37,347 bases of DNA from Bacteroidota bacterium (GTDB lineage Bacteria; Bacteroidota; Bacteroidia; Bacteroidales; Prolixibacteraceae). The stretch is taken from positions 104,279 to 141,625 of the forward strand of contig JAUXUF010000179.1 of NCBI GenBank assembly GCA_030684645.1, given 5' to 3'. Positions within the stretch are counted from its first letter, which is position 1, and each line of letters opens with the position of its first letter. The notes under the pieces were generated by a model. That model saw only the letters and a list, made by a program, of their open reading frames with translations, searched no databases and had not been told where the DNA came from. A program made the position numbers and the translations under genes. This document shows, in pieces, positions 25,372-34,237 of this stretch.

Positions 25372-25399
25372 GTAGAGACGCGATTAATCGCGTCTCTAC
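25372..25399. repeat. Perfect 28-bp palindrome at the citE-citF junction
   Basis: Bases 25372-25385 and 25386-25399 are exact inverted copies with GCGATTAATCGC at the centre. The last base is part of the citE stop codon. In mRNA this would fold into a long stem between the two coding regions. A shorter, slightly imperfect form lies at the next junction (23753-23770). Confidence 0.9.
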
Positions 25400-26280
25400 T
25401 ATCCCACCGTCACATTAGCCAGCCTCAGGATATATTCTGCACGGGTAACAACCGGCGCGTCGATCATCTTTCCGTCGATGGCAAAAACGCCAATACCGGC
25501 CGCACTGTTAATTTTGAATTCTTTGACAATGCGGTAAGCTTTCCGGATCTCTTCTTCACTGGGAGTAAAAACCTCGTGAATAATTTCGATCTGACGCGGG
25601 TTAATCACCGCTTTCCCTGTAAATCCAATCTTTTTGGCATATTCGGTTTCTCTTCTTAGCCCTTCTTCGTCGTTCACATCCGGGAATACGGTATCAATCA
25701 CATCGATGTGGCTGGCTTTCGCGGCCATCACGATCCGTTTGCGCGCAAAATCGATTCCGGCGCCATCAGGAGTATAAACAATGTTCATGTCTGCCGTAAG
25801 ATCCTGTCCTCCAATGGTTATTGCATCCACACGATCGAACTGACTGGCAATATTGAACACATTCTGCACTCCCATTGCTGTTTCGATCATGGCGTGAAGG
25901 GTCATTTTATTATGAGGAAGGCCATGTTGGTCTTCTATTTTCTCAATAATCTGTAAAAGATTTGCCACCTCTTCGGGAGATTCTGTTTTAGGATAACGGA
26001 TTGCCGAAGGTTGCAGCGGGACAATCGCTTCGAGATCTGCCAGACCGAAAGGTGTACTCAGGTGATTCACCCTTACGCAGACTTCCGAATCGTAAAAATC
26101 GATCACCTTGATCATATTCCGGACCAAAGTACGGGCAGCGTCCTTCTGGTTCAGGGCGACGGCATCTTCCAGATCGAGCAAAATACTGTCAGCTCCGTAA
26201 ACTCCCCCCTGCTGAATCATTGCCGGATTATTTCCCGGAATGTAAAGCATCGACCGCCGTTTTTTATAATTCTTTGTCAT
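25399..26280 (-). CDS. citE: Citrate lyase beta subunit (citryl-ACP lyase)
   Basis: The 293-residue protein belongs to the HpcH/HpaI-like citryl lyases. RRSMLYIPGNNPAMIQQ at the N-terminus, DSILLDLEDAVALNQKDAAR with the metal-binding acidic residues, CVRVNHLSTPFG, MIETAMGVQNVFNIA and FTGKAVINPRQIEIIHEVF are all typical. It cleaves citryl-ACP into acetyl-ACP and oxaloacetate using magnesium. The gene begins 9 bp after citD, indicating translational coupling in one operon. Confidence 0.95.
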   Translation of the reverse strand: MTKNYKKRRSMLYIPGNNPAMIQQGGVYGADSILLDLEDAVALNQKDAARTLVRNMIKVIDFYDSEVCVRVNHLSTPFGLADLEAIVPLQPSAIRYPKTESPEEVANLLQIIEKIEDQHGLPHNKMTLHAMIETAMGVQNVFNIASQFDRVDAITIGGQDLTADMNIVYTPDGAGIDFARKRIVMAAKASHIDVIDTVFPDVNDEEGLRRETEYAKKIGFTGKAVINPRQIEIIHEVFTPSEEEIRKAYRIVKEFKINSAAGIGVFAIDGKMIDAPVVTRAEYILRLANVTVG

Positions 26281-26289
26281 AGCTCTGGA

Positions 26290-26580
26290 TTATTTTATTG
26301 TCCCTTCCTGTTCGTCAAACGAGCGTTTGATCGCTGTTTCGAGACGGGCTTTAATCGTAGGTTCAAGGGCTCCTTTATCTTTTGCAATCAAATGGATATC
26401 AGTCAGATCATACTGATCGAGCATCGCAATTACAATGCGTTTGAAACTGTCACCAAACTGTTGCATGACGGTAGAGGAGATTTCCAGTTTCCGGCCCGAA
26501 TTGTCAGGAAGAGGTTCAATGAGAAAAATCACATCACTGGATTCGAATGTGCCGGACTGAGCGGCTATTTTTGGCTTCAT
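26290..26580 (-). CDS. citD: Citrate lyase acyl carrier protein (gamma subunit)
   Basis: This 96-residue protein carries the phosphoribosyl-dephospho-CoA group. S14 in SGTFESSDV lines up with the modified serine of known CitD proteins, which have GTLESGD at the same position; S15 follows and could be an alternative. The middle section MQQFGDSFKRIVIAML and DKGALEPTIKARLETAI fit the family well. It is the first gene of the minus-strand operon citD-citE-citF-citXG-citC. The upstream gap runs to the decayed response-regulator remnant on the other strand. Confidence 0.94.
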   Translation of the reverse strand: MKPKIAAQSGTFESSDVIFLIEPLPDNSGRKLEISSTVMQQFGDSFKRIVIAMLDQYDLTDIHLIAKDKGALEPTIKARLETAIKRSFDEQEGTIK

Positions 26581-26795
26581 ACGCTATTGTTTATTATTCA
26601 CAAAAGTAGGACTTTAAATCATCGAAGTGATGAAATCAGGTAATTTTTTGACCCGATCAGAACATTGTTCGAAATTGTAGTTTTTGCTAATGGCAAAGAG
26701 AAAAAAAATAAAACCTAATTATATTAATTACCGTATATCACCAGAAATACTCAATGTGTTGATATTAAAAATATTAGGCAAGTAAGAATTTATAA

Positions 26796-27026
26796 GTAAG
26801 TTCAGGAGTTGAAGCTGATAAAGTTTGCCACAGCAATCCTGACATCAATTTGGTTCTGATGGATATTGAAATTCCTAAAATCAACGAATATGAAGCCACC
26901 CGGCAAATCCCAAAATTTAGAAAGGCTTGAATAGTAGTGCATAATACAAATTATGGAGTAATTGTTGACAGGGAAAAGAAAATAAATGATTATATTTCTA
27001 AATCCTTAGAACTTTTGGTTTATTAA
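26796..27026 (+). pseudogene. Decayed response-regulator receiver domain
   Basis: Read in one frame, this stretch gives SGVEADKVCHSNPDINLVLM, then DIEIPKINEYEATRQ, a TGA stop at 26928, and then IVVHNTNYGVIVDREKKINDYISKSLELL. This matches the second half of a CheY-like receiver: DIEIP carries the phosphorylated aspartate, and DYISK the conserved lysine. The start of the domain is lost, the frame holds a stop, and several residues before NDYISK are missing. It is a relic of a Bacteroidota-type hybrid kinase or regulator. It fills much of the 477-bp gap 26581-27057, and its end is 31 bp from the first chemotaxis gene. The remainder of that gap shows nothing recognisable. Confidence 0.82.
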
Positions 27027-27046
27027 TGGTGTTCATACAAATGTAG

Positions 27047-27052
27047 AGGAGG
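27047..27052 (+). promoter_or_regulatory. Strong Shine-Dalgarno site of the first cheW
   Basis: AGGAGG lies 5 bp before the ATG at 27058. Perfect sites of this kind also precede the MCP gene (29681-29686) and the four-helix-bundle gene (34456-34461), whereas the other genes of the window mostly lack them. Confidence 0.8.
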
Positions 27053-27057
27053 AAACG

Positions 27058-27537
27058 ATGAATGATTTAAATAGTAATGGAAATCAAACAATTGTTCTGT
27101 TCAGGCATGATGAACTACGTTACGCATTGTATTTATCCGCGGTTCAACGTGTTGTCAGTACAGTGGAAATTACCCCTTTGCCAAAGGCCCCTGAAATAGT
27201 CATGGGTATTGTTAATTTCCATGGAGAGATCATACCGGTTATTAATATCCGCAAGCGCTTTAACCTGCCTGAACGTGAAATTGAATTGGACGATCAACTC
27301 ATTATTGCACGGACATCGAAACGGCTTGTTGGTCTTTTAGTAGATTCTGTTTCAGGCGTTCATGAACTTGAACACTACCAATTAACTGCTACTGAAGGAG
27401 CGTTCCCTTATGCGGATTACCTGTCAGGTATTGCCAAGGTTGAAAATAATATTGTTTTGATACATGATCTGGAGAAATTTCTTTCTCTTGACGAACAGCA
27501 GGTAATGGATGAAGTTCTTTCAACCGGTGAAAAATGA
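27058..27537 (+). CDS. cheW: CheW-like coupling protein (first copy)
   Basis: The 159-residue protein is a single CheW domain. Expected segments are VLFRHDELRYALYLSAVQRVV at the start, ITPLPKAPEIVMGIVNFHGEIIPVINIRKRF (given by its key parts PEIVMGIVNFHGEIIPVI) in the middle and RLVGLLVDSVSGVHEL later. It links the chemoreceptor to the CheA kinase. It is the first gene of the chemosensory operon and its stop overlaps the start of cheR by four bases (ATGA). A second CheW follows after cheR, as is common in Frz-like systems where the two couplers have different partners. Confidence 0.93.
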   Translation: MNDLNSNGNQTIVLFRHDELRYALYLSAVQRVVSTVEITPLPKAPEIVMGIVNFHGEIIPVINIRKRFNLPEREIELDDQLIIARTSKRLVGLLVDSVSGVHELEHYQLTATEGAFPYADYLSGIAKVENNIVLIHDLEKFLSLDEQQVMDEVLSTGEK

Positions 27538-29027
27538 AACATACTCTTCCGGACAATATTATATTACAGCTAAGCGGGTTTATTGCATCTAATCTCGCAT
27601 TGAATTTCCCCAAAGAGCGGTGGGATGATTTGGAGCGTAATATAATATCTGCCGCAAAAGAGTTCGGATATGACGATGTGGAAAAATTTATTCTGCATAT
27701 AATGTCATCACCCCTGACCCATGAACGTATGGAAGTTTTGGCTTCTAATCTTACCATTAGCGAAACTTATTTCTGGCGTGAACCTCAAACATTCGAAGCA
27801 TTGGAACAAATTATCATTCCCGAATTGATCCGTCAGCGCCAAAAAGGAGAAAAAAGAATACGAATCTGGAGTGCAGGATGTTCAACCGGTGAAGAACCTT
27901 ATTCCATTGCAATCGCACTGAACAGATTTATCCCGGATATTAAAGATTGGAATATTTCCATTCTTGCTACTGACATTAATCCCCGGGTTTTACGCAAAGC
28001 AACAACCGGCGAATATGGTCAATGGTCTTTTCGCGGTACGCCCCAATGGTTAAAAGAGAAATACTTCCTTCAAAAAACCAATAATAAGTTAGAGATTATT
28101 CCAGAGATTAAGCGTATGGTGAACTATGAATATCTGAATCTGGCTGAAGATATCTATCCGTCATCGCTTAATAATACGAATGCAATGGATATCATTTATT
28201 GCCGGAACGTTCTGATGTATTTCACACAGGATCGTTTCAGGCAAATTGCGCGGAGATTGTATAATTCTTTAGTACAGGACGGTTATCTTGTAGTCTCGGC
28301 AAGCGAACTCTCTTTGCAGAATTTCCCGGATTTCATGCCAGTTAATATTCCGGGTATGGTAATCTATCAAAAGAGTACTAAGAAAATTAAAAATCAATAT
28401 AAATTTACGATTAAGGAAACTCCTCCTGAACCGGTCTTGTTTCAAATGCCACCGGAACCTGAGCAACCTATCGAAAGCATAAAATCCCAACCCCGGGAAA
28501 TCGAAAATGAGATTCTTAAGACAAAAGATATTTCTAAACAGATCATTTCAGTTTATGAAAAATCCTTAAAATCATATTTGCAGGGCAACTATTCGGAGGC
28601 AATTGATAAACTTCAAAAAGAGGTTCAAACAGCAGAGGAACAGCTACTTTTAATTCGGGCTTTTGCAAACCAGGGAAAACTTACCGATGCATTAAAAACA
28701 TGTGAAAAAGCAATTGCAGCCAACAAACTCGATCCACGCTTACACTATCTGTACGCAACCATTTTGCAGGAAAACAATCAGTTGGATGAAGCAGTGGCTT
28801 CACTGAAACGTGCCACATATCTGGATTCTAACTTTGTTCTCTCTTACTATTCCTTAGGGAATATCTATCAGCAACTTGGTCATGTTAAAAATGCAAAAAA
28901 ACAGTATGAAATTGTTTTATCGATCTTAAACAAGTGCAGCCAGGAGGATATTCTCTTTGAATCGGATGGACTAACCGCCGGTAGGTTCAGGGAAATTATC
29001 AATGCTTCGTTACTAGCGAGTGCCTGA
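27534..29027 (+). CDS. cheR: CheR-type receptor methyltransferase with C-terminal TPR region
   Basis: The 497-residue protein has a CheR N-terminal helical domain (1-85, ending ISETYFWREPQTFE), the S-adenosylmethionine-binding domain (WSAGCSTGEEPYS at 112-124, ATDINPRVLRKA, IIYCRNVLMYF), and a linker rich in proline and glutamate from about 295. The last ~150 residues form tetratricopeptide-like helices (YSEAIDKLQKEV, GKLTDALKTCEKAI, NQLDEAVASLKRATYLD). It methylates glutamates of the MCP. A CheR with TPRs resembles FrzF of Myxococcus, where the repeats steer methylation. The gene overlaps cheW by 4 bp and is followed by the second cheW after 32 bp. Confidence 0.93.
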   Translation: MKHTLPDNIILQLSGFIASNLALNFPKERWDDLERNIISAAKEFGYDDVEKFILHIMSSPLTHERMEVLASNLTISETYFWREPQTFEALEQIIIPELIRQRQKGEKRIRIWSAGCSTGEEPYSIAIALNRFIPDIKDWNISILATDINPRVLRKATTGEYGQWSFRGTPQWLKEKYFLQKTNNKLEIIPEIKRMVNYEYLNLAEDIYPSSLNNTNAMDIIYCRNVLMYFTQDRFRQIARRLYNSLVQDGYLVVSASELSLQNFPDFMPVNIPGMVIYQKSTKKIKNQYKFTIKETPPEPVLFQMPPEPEQPIESIKSQPREIENEILKTKDISKQIISVYEKSLKSYLQGNYSEAIDKLQKEVQTAEEQLLLIRAFANQGKLTDALKTCEKAIAANKLDPRLHYLYATILQENNQLDEAVASLKRATYLDSNFVLSYYSLGNIYQQLGHVKNAKKQYEIVLSILNKCSQEDILFESDGLTAGRFREIINASLLASA

Positions 29028-29059
29028 TTAGGAAGAAAATTCAAATTGAACGCGAACAT

Positions 29060-29665
29060 ATGCAAAAGACAAAAGTTGATTGGAACGAAATTAAACGCAG
29101 GGTTAATTCTCTGCAAGAATCGCTTGATCTGAAAATTATTCTTCCGCCGGAAGAAAAACGTACTTTATTAAAGGCAAGAGCGCAGGCTTTAGCCGTTGAA
29201 AAGAAAGATGAAACTGCACAAAAAGAATCTGTTGAAATTGTCGTGTTCAGTTTAGCATCAGAAACCTACGGAATCGGGAGCACATTCATCCGCGAGGTTT
29301 ATCCGCTGAAAGATTTTACAATTCTACCCGGTACACCAGCTTTTGTACTTGGTATTGTAAACGTGCGTGGACAGATTATTTCAGTCATCGATCTCAAAAA
29401 ATTCTTCAATCTGCCGGAAAAAGGTTTAGGAGAATTGAACAAAGTAATTATCATCCGTAACGAAAGGATGGAGTTTGGTATTCTGGCAGATATTATACAC
29501 GGCACGCGCTCAATATCAATTGAGGAAATCCAAACTCCACCCGTTTCAACAGGCGGAATTGGGGCAGGGTACTTGAAAGGGGTTACCAACGATCATATTA
29601 TCATCCTCGATGCGGAAAGGATCTTAGAGGATGAACATATTATAATAAATCAAGAATCTGAATAA
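29060..29665 (+). CDS. cheW: CheW-like coupling protein with N-terminal extension (second copy)
   Basis: This 201-residue protein has a charged helical extension of about 55 residues before a normal CheW domain (IVVFSLASETYGIGSTFIREV, FVLGIVNVRGQIISVIDLKKF, EFGILADIIHGTRSI). The extension is not present in ordinary CheW and could be a docking element. It lies between cheR and the MCP gene with short gaps (32 and 28 bp). I keep ATG 29060 as start because the frame is closed soon upstream and an AGGAAG sequence lies some way before it. Confidence 0.9.
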   Translation: MQKTKVDWNEIKRRVNSLQESLDLKIILPPEEKRTLLKARAQALAVEKKDETAQKESVEIVVFSLASETYGIGSTFIREVYPLKDFTILPGTPAFVLGIVNVRGQIISVIDLKKFFNLPEKGLGELNKVIIIRNERMEFGILADIIHGTRSISIEEIQTPPVSTGGIGAGYLKGVTNDHIIILDAERILEDEHIIINQESE

Positions 29666-29693
29666 AAACTTTTAATAATAAGGAGGAATAAAT

Positions 29694-31442
29694 ATGAAAT
29701 ACTTTAATAATCTTTTTACACGTGCTAAGCTACTGTTTAGTTTTGGCTTGATGTGGATCATGTTTTTAGTGGTGATTATTATTGCTTACCTGGGTTTAAA
29801 AGATATCACACGATCAGAAAAAGAGTTGCACGATGTTAATTTTCAAATAGCTCTTGAACTGCGTCAGTTAAGATCTCACCAGAATTACAATAGAGCTGCA
29901 ATTCTGGATATGATGCTGACCCAAAATAAAACCGAACAATCGGCCTTTGAAGGAATCATTAATGAAAGGGCACAGGCAAATGACAATATCATCGGAAAGT
30001 TGTCCAAACTTAATATGGATCCCCAATTTCAAAACCGGTTGAAAGAATTGAAAGATAATATAGAGGAATATCGTCAAACCAGGAATACGGAAATCTCTTT
30101 AATTCGGGATGGCAAAATAGAAGAAGCAAGACAGTTGGGAATTAGTGTTGGGGGTGATCAATTTGAAAAGGTTCGATCAATCTCAACCGAAATGGGAGAT
30201 AAGGCGACGAAAGATTCAGAAGACCAACTGGCGCTTAATCAACAGCAGGCAGATTCAGCAATACTTCTCTTTGTAATATTTGGCATAGCGGCACTTTTTT
30301 TCAGTATAGTAATGATAATGCTGTTGAACAGAACAATTGCCCAACCACTCAATGAGATTACAAAAATAGCTGCACGAATAAGTGAAGGAGATTTGGATGT
30401 TGAACTTTCAGTAGTTGAAAGAAAAGATGAGATCGGAATCCTTTTACTGACTTTTAGTAGAATGGTAGATGTACTTAAAAGAATGGCAACTTCTGCTCAA
30501 CAAATTGCTTCAGGTGATCTTACAGGATCAATTGTTCCGCAATCAGAGAAAGATCTTCTTGGAAATGCTTTTTTGCAGATGTTAACCAATCTGCGCCGCA
30601 TCTTGAAAGATATTCTTGAAAGTATTAATTTACTTGCCTCGTCATCCAGTGAAATACTGGCAGCCACTACACAAGTTGCATCCGGCTCGGCTGAAACTGC
30701 ATCGGCAATCAGTGAAACAACTACAACGGTTGAGGAAGTCCGCCAGGCGGCCCAACTCTCCAGCCAAAAAGCAAGCCGTGTTTCTGAGAATGCTCAGCAA
30801 GTAGCCCAGGTTACTCAGGCCGGTCAAAAAGCAATTGATGAAACGATTAGCGGAATGCATGAAATTCAAAATCAAATGGAATCCGTTGCAAATACAATTG
30901 TCCGTTTGAGTGAGCAGAGCCAGCAGATTGGAGGCATAATTGCATCGGTAACTGATGTAGCCGATCAGTCTAATTTGTTGGCTGTAAATGCAGCCATCGA
31001 AGCAGCCAAAGCAGGAGAACAAGGAAAAGGGTTTGCAGTTGTTGCGCAAGAAATAAAGAGTCTTGCACAACAGTCAAAACAAGCTACCATACAAGTGCGC
31101 AATATATTAAGCGATATACAGAAAGCAACGAGTGCGGCAGTAATGGCCACTGAACAGACCAGCAAAGCTGTGGAAATTGGAGTAAAGCAATCAACTCAAG
31201 CCGGCGAAGCAATTAAAAATTTAGCCGAAAGCAGCGGTAAAGCGGTGGATGCGACAATACAGATTGTAGCATCGAGTCAACAGCAAGTGGTTGGAATGGA
31301 TCAAATTGGGTTAGCCATGAATAACATCAATCAGGCCGGGACGGAGAACGCGGCAAGTATGGTACAAGCCGAAAAAGCGGCGAAGGGCTTAAATGAGTTA
31401 GGTCAGAAATTGAAACTTCTGGTTGAACAGTATAAAATATAA
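29694..31442 (+). CDS. Methyl-accepting chemotaxis protein with four-helix-bundle sensor
   Basis: The 582-residue receptor has a first membrane helix (about 13-34), an all-helical periplasmic sensor of about 150 residues of the 4HB_MCP type, a second membrane helix (about 189-211), a HAMP domain (212-265, [16 protein letters not shown]) and a second HAMP-like piece ([20 protein letters not shown]). A long signalling coiled coil follows. Its tip, near residues 420-450, reads [18 protein letters not shown] then [20 protein letters not shown], the region that contacts CheA and CheW. The ligand is unknown. AGGAGG at 29681 gives a strong ribosome site. It is the only receptor in the operon. An inserted cassette follows 20 bp downstream. 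Confidence 0.95.
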   Translation: MKYFNNLFTRAKLLFSFGLMWIMFLVVIIIAYLGLKDITRSEKELHDVNFQIALELRQLRSHQNYNRAAILDMMLTQNKTEQSAFEGIINERAQANDNIIGKLSKLNMDPQFQNRLKELKDNIEEYRQTRNTEISLIRDGKIEEARQLGISVGGDQFEKVRSISTEMGDKATKDSEDQLALNQQQADSAILLFVIFGIAALFFSIVMIMLLNRTIAQPLNEITKIAARISEGDLDVELSVVERKDEIGILLLTFSRMVDVLKRMATSAQQIASGDLTGSIVPQSEKDLLGNAFLQMLTNLRRILKDILESINLLASSSSEILAATTQVASGSAETASAISETTTTVEEVRQAAQLSSQKASRVSENAQQVAQVTQAGQKAIDETISGMHEIQNQMESVANTIVRLSEQSQQIGGIIASVTDVADQSNLLAVNAAIEAAKAGEQGKGFAVVAQEIKSLAQQSKQATIQVRNILSDIQKATSAAVMATEQTSKAVEIGVKQSTQAGEAIKNLAESSGKAVDATIQIVASSQQQVVGMDQIGLAMNNINQAGTENAASMVQAEKAAKGLNELGQKLKLLVEQYKI

Positions 31443-31462
31443 AGGTAGTTCGGGTGAAAAAT

Positions 31463-31897
31463 AAAATGCCACAGATTCACAGATTTAATATGAAATATTC
31501 CGAAGATAAATATCCATTACAAAAAGAATGCTATCAAATTATAGGGATATGTATGGAAATTCATCGCATTTTGGGAAAAGGTTTATTGGAAATAGTTTAT
31601 AAAGACGCTATTGAATATGAATTTAATCATAAAAAAATTCCTTATGAACGCGAGAAAAAATATGAAGTTGAATACAAAGGACTAATTCTGCCTCATTTTT
31701 TCTTCGCTGATTTCGTAGTGTTTGACAAAATAATATTAGAAGTAAAGGCGCAGAAAGGAATAGTCGATGAACATTATAGTTGGGTAATAAATTATTTGGC
31801 AATTTCTAAATGTCCTTTAGGATTGATTGTAAACTTTGGCGAAAATTCATTAGTAACAAAAAGAGTAATTTTATAATCTGTGAATCTGTGGCATTTT
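31463..31897. mobile_element. 435-bp cassette: GxxExxY gene between perfect 23-bp inverted repeats
   Basis: Bases 31463-31485 and 31875-31897 are exact inverted copies (start of the left arm AAAATGCCACAGATTC). The arms enclose one gene with almost no spare DNA: its start is 4 bp inside the left arm and its stop overlaps the right arm by two bases. Without the cassette, the MCP and cheA genes would be about 72 bp apart, a normal distance for this operon. There is no transposase, and I could not identify a target duplication. RNA from this stretch could fold into a long stem enclosing the gene. Confidence 0.78.
31490..31876 (+). CDS. GxxExxY family protein (nuclease-like fold)
   Basis: I choose the ATG at 31490, giving 128 residues. 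An earlier GTG at 31454 would read through the inverted-repeat arm. The name-giving motif GLLEIVY is visible in ILGKGLLEIVYKDAIEYEF, and ADFVVFDKIILEVKA has the D...ExK pattern of PD-(D/E)xK nucleases. The family is widespread in Bacteroidota and of unknown function, often found as single genes in odd places. Here it lies in a chemotaxis operon between the receptor and the kinase genes, inside an inverted-repeat cassette, and has no visible link to signalling. The frame is intact. Confidence 0.85.
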   Translation: MKYSEDKYPLQKECYQIIGICMEIHRILGKGLLEIVYKDAIEYEFNHKKIPYEREKKYEVEYKGLILPHFFFADFVVFDKIILEVKAQKGIVDEHYSWVINYLAISKCPLGLIVNFGENSLVTKRVIL

Positions 31898-31949
31898 TTT
31901 TTTAATTCATTATTACTGAGTAGATACAAATTATAAGTGGACAAACAAA

Positions 31950-34235
31950 ATGGATAAGAAAGACGAAGAATTCCATAAACGACTTCAGGCAACTTTTCGC
32001 ATTGAAGCTGAAGAGCATATTCGCGAGCTCACGTCAGGCCTGATTGAATTAGAGAAAACGCCTAAAACTGAAAAGGCCTCTAATTTGATAGAGGTTATTT
32101 TCCGCGAAGCACACAGTCTAAAGGGAGCTGCACGTTCAGTTAACAGGTATGATGTTGAATCTATTTGCCAGGTATTGGAGAGCATATTCGGGGAATTGAA
32201 AAATGAACGAATTTCTTTGACTGCCGAACAATTTGATCTTATTCATAAAGCAATTAATAACATTTCGAAAATAGTATCGGGTGGTGAAACAATAATTCCC
32301 GGGGACCACAGAGCATTAATAAACCAATTGAAATACATCACAGAAGCAGATCAATCTGGGAAAATAGCCGAAGAGCAAACAACATCCGTTAAGAACGCTT
32401 TTGAAGAAGACACAACAACTGCTTCATCACCGAATGAAAAACCTGTTGCCGCAGAATTATTAATAGAAGAAAGACCGGCGCAAATAGGAACTGTGAGAAT
32501 ACCAACGGCAAAGATAGATCCGCTTTTTTTACAGGCTGAACAAATGATTCAATCTAAAATTACAGCGACTCAAAGGACTGTTGAAATGAAGAATATGATT
32601 GATTTTATTGACTCGTGGAAAACAGAATTAAGAAAATTGAATTCACGTCGTTCTAATGAAAGCATTCTTCAGCTTAAAGAAATAAATGATTGGAACAATG
32701 AAAAATTAAATGAACTTGAAACCCAAATAGTTGCTGTTTCTCATGCATTAGAAATCGATCAGCGTTCGCTTGGACGAATGATTGACGATCACCTGGAATC
32801 GATGAAAAGCGTGTTGATGCTTCCTGTATCAACAATAATTGAAGGGTTTCCCAAATTTGTCCGGGATCTCGCCCGCAGTCAAGGTAAAGAAGCAGAGTTG
32901 ATTTTGCATGGAATCGAGATTGAAGTTGACAAACGGATTCTGGAAGAGTTGAAAGATCCATTGATTCATTTGATAAGGAATTGTATTGACCATGGAATAA
33001 AAAAACCTGATGAACGGGAACACTCAAATAAACCATCGCATGCAAAAGTAACACTAAGCTTTAACGCAACAGAGAGCCGACATTTAGAGATTATCATTTC
33101 CGACGATGGCGCAGGCATTGAGCTTGATAACATTCGCAGGGCAGTCATCAAAGCAGGCGTTATTGCCAAAGGTTCTTTGGAGAATCTCAATCCACAGGAA
33201 ACTTTGATGTTAATATTTCAGTCTGGTATCTCAACAAGCCAAATGATTACAGCCATTTCAGGACGCGGATTAGGTTTAGCTATCGTTCGTGAGAAGGTCG
33301 AAAAACTTGGCGGATCAGTTTCAGTAGAAAGCCAGCCGAATATTGGTACCACTTTCCGTCTTCTGTTACCATTGACCTTAGCAACATTCAGGGGTATTCT
33401 TGTGCGCATCGGCGAACATCTGGTTGCTGTACCTACTATTCATGTTGAACGGGCAGTAAGAGTAAGCCGGGAGGTAATCCAAACTGTTGAAAGCAGAGAG
33501 ACGATATTGATTGATGGAAAAATTCTTAAAATAGTTAAGCTTGGAAAAGTGTTGGGCTTTTTAAACGGGAACAATACTACCTCAAATAAAAAGAATGACC
33601 CTGCCACCAGTCTAAATAATATTCAATTATTGATTCTTGTACACGCTGATAAACGGATAGCTTTTATTGTGGATGAGATTTTAGAGGAGTGCCAGATACT
33701 TGTTAAAGAATTGGGCAGGCAGCTAATCCGGGTGCGGAATATAAGCGGAGCCACAGTTCTTGGTTCCGGGAAAGTTGTACCTGTAATTAATGTTTCAGAT
33801 TTAATGAAATCGGCAATGCGAACAGAAATGCCCTTAAAAGAGTCGAAAGAAAAGGAGATTGAGACTGCAAAGAGATACAAAATTTTAGTCATAGATGATT
33901 CAATTACATCGCGAACCTTAATCAAGAATATTGTGGAATCAGCAGGTTATCTGGTTGAAACTGCTGTTGACGGCATAGATGCATTTACGAAAGCGCTGAT
34001 AGGCGAATTCGATTTGATTGTATCTGATATTGATATGCCCAGGATGAACGGTTTTGAACTTACAGCAAAAATCCGCAAAGACAAAAAACTTACGGAATTG
34101 CCGGTTGTGTTAGTAACTGCTCTCGAAACGCGTGAAGACCGCGAACACGGTATTGATGTTGGCGCCAACGCTTACATTGTAAAGAGTAGTTTTGATCAAA
34201 GTGATTTGTTGGAAGTAATTAGAAAACTTTTGTAA
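31950..34235 (+). CDS. cheA: CheA-type histidine kinase with C-terminal receiver domain (FrzE-like)
   Basis: The 761-residue protein has an Hpt domain (about 10-115) with phosphorylatable H55 in REAHSLKGAA, a linker with no clear CheY-binding P2 domain, a helical dimerisation region (about 195-310), the ATPase domain (N344 in LIRNCIDHGI, DDGAG at 385-389, GRGLGLAI near 438) and a CheW-like domain (about 475-625). The receiver domain (644-761) has acidic D649-D650, phosphoacceptor D693 in VSDIDMP and the lysine in AYIVKSS. Kinase fused to receiver is the FrzE arrangement. It receives signals from the MCP through CheW and may pass phosphate to its own receiver, CheB and the final hybrid kinase. 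No good ribosome site precedes it. Confidence 0.95.
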   Translation: MDKKDEEFHKRLQATFRIEAEEHIRELTSGLIELEKTPKTEKASNLIEVIFREAHSLKGAARSVNRYDVESICQVLESIFGELKNERISLTAEQFDLIHKAINNISKIVSGGETIIPGDHRALINQLKYITEADQSGKIAEEQTTSVKNAFEEDTTTASSPNEKPVAAELLIEERPAQIGTVRIPTAKIDPLFLQAEQMIQSKITATQRTVEMKNMIDFIDSWKTELRKLNSRRSNESILQLKEINDWNNEKLNELETQIVAVSHALEIDQRSLGRMIDDHLESMKSVLMLPVSTIIEGFPKFVRDLARSQGKEAELILHGIEIEVDKRILEELKDPLIHLIRNCIDHGIKKPDEREHSNKPSHAKVTLSFNATESRHLEIIISDDGAGIELDNIRRAVIKAGVIAKGSLENLNPQETLMLIFQSGISTSQMITAISGRGLGLAIVREKVEKLGGSVSVESQPNIGTTFRLLLPLTLATFRGILVRIGEHLVAVPTIHVERAVRVSREVIQTVESRETILIDGKILKIVKLGKVLGFLNGNNTTSNKKNDPATSLNNIQLLILVHADKRIAFIVDEILEECQILVKELGRQLIRVRNISGATVLGSGKVVPVINVSDLMKSAMRTEMPLKESKEKEIETAKRYKILVIDDSITSRTLIKNIVESAGYLVETAVDGIDAFTKALIGEFDLIVSDIDMPRMNGFELTAKIRKDKKLTELPVVLVTALETREDREHGIDVGANAYIVKSSFDQSDLLEVIRKLL

Positions 34236-34237
34236 AA

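Noticed and set aside
26011-26643. 210-codon open frame on the plus strand
   Set aside because: It lies antisense over citE and citD, which are complete, motif-bearing genes; its translation has no recognisable pattern.
31454-31489. GTG start of the GxxExxY gene
   Set aside because: The first 12 codons would be the inverted-repeat arm itself; ATG 31490 begins right after it.
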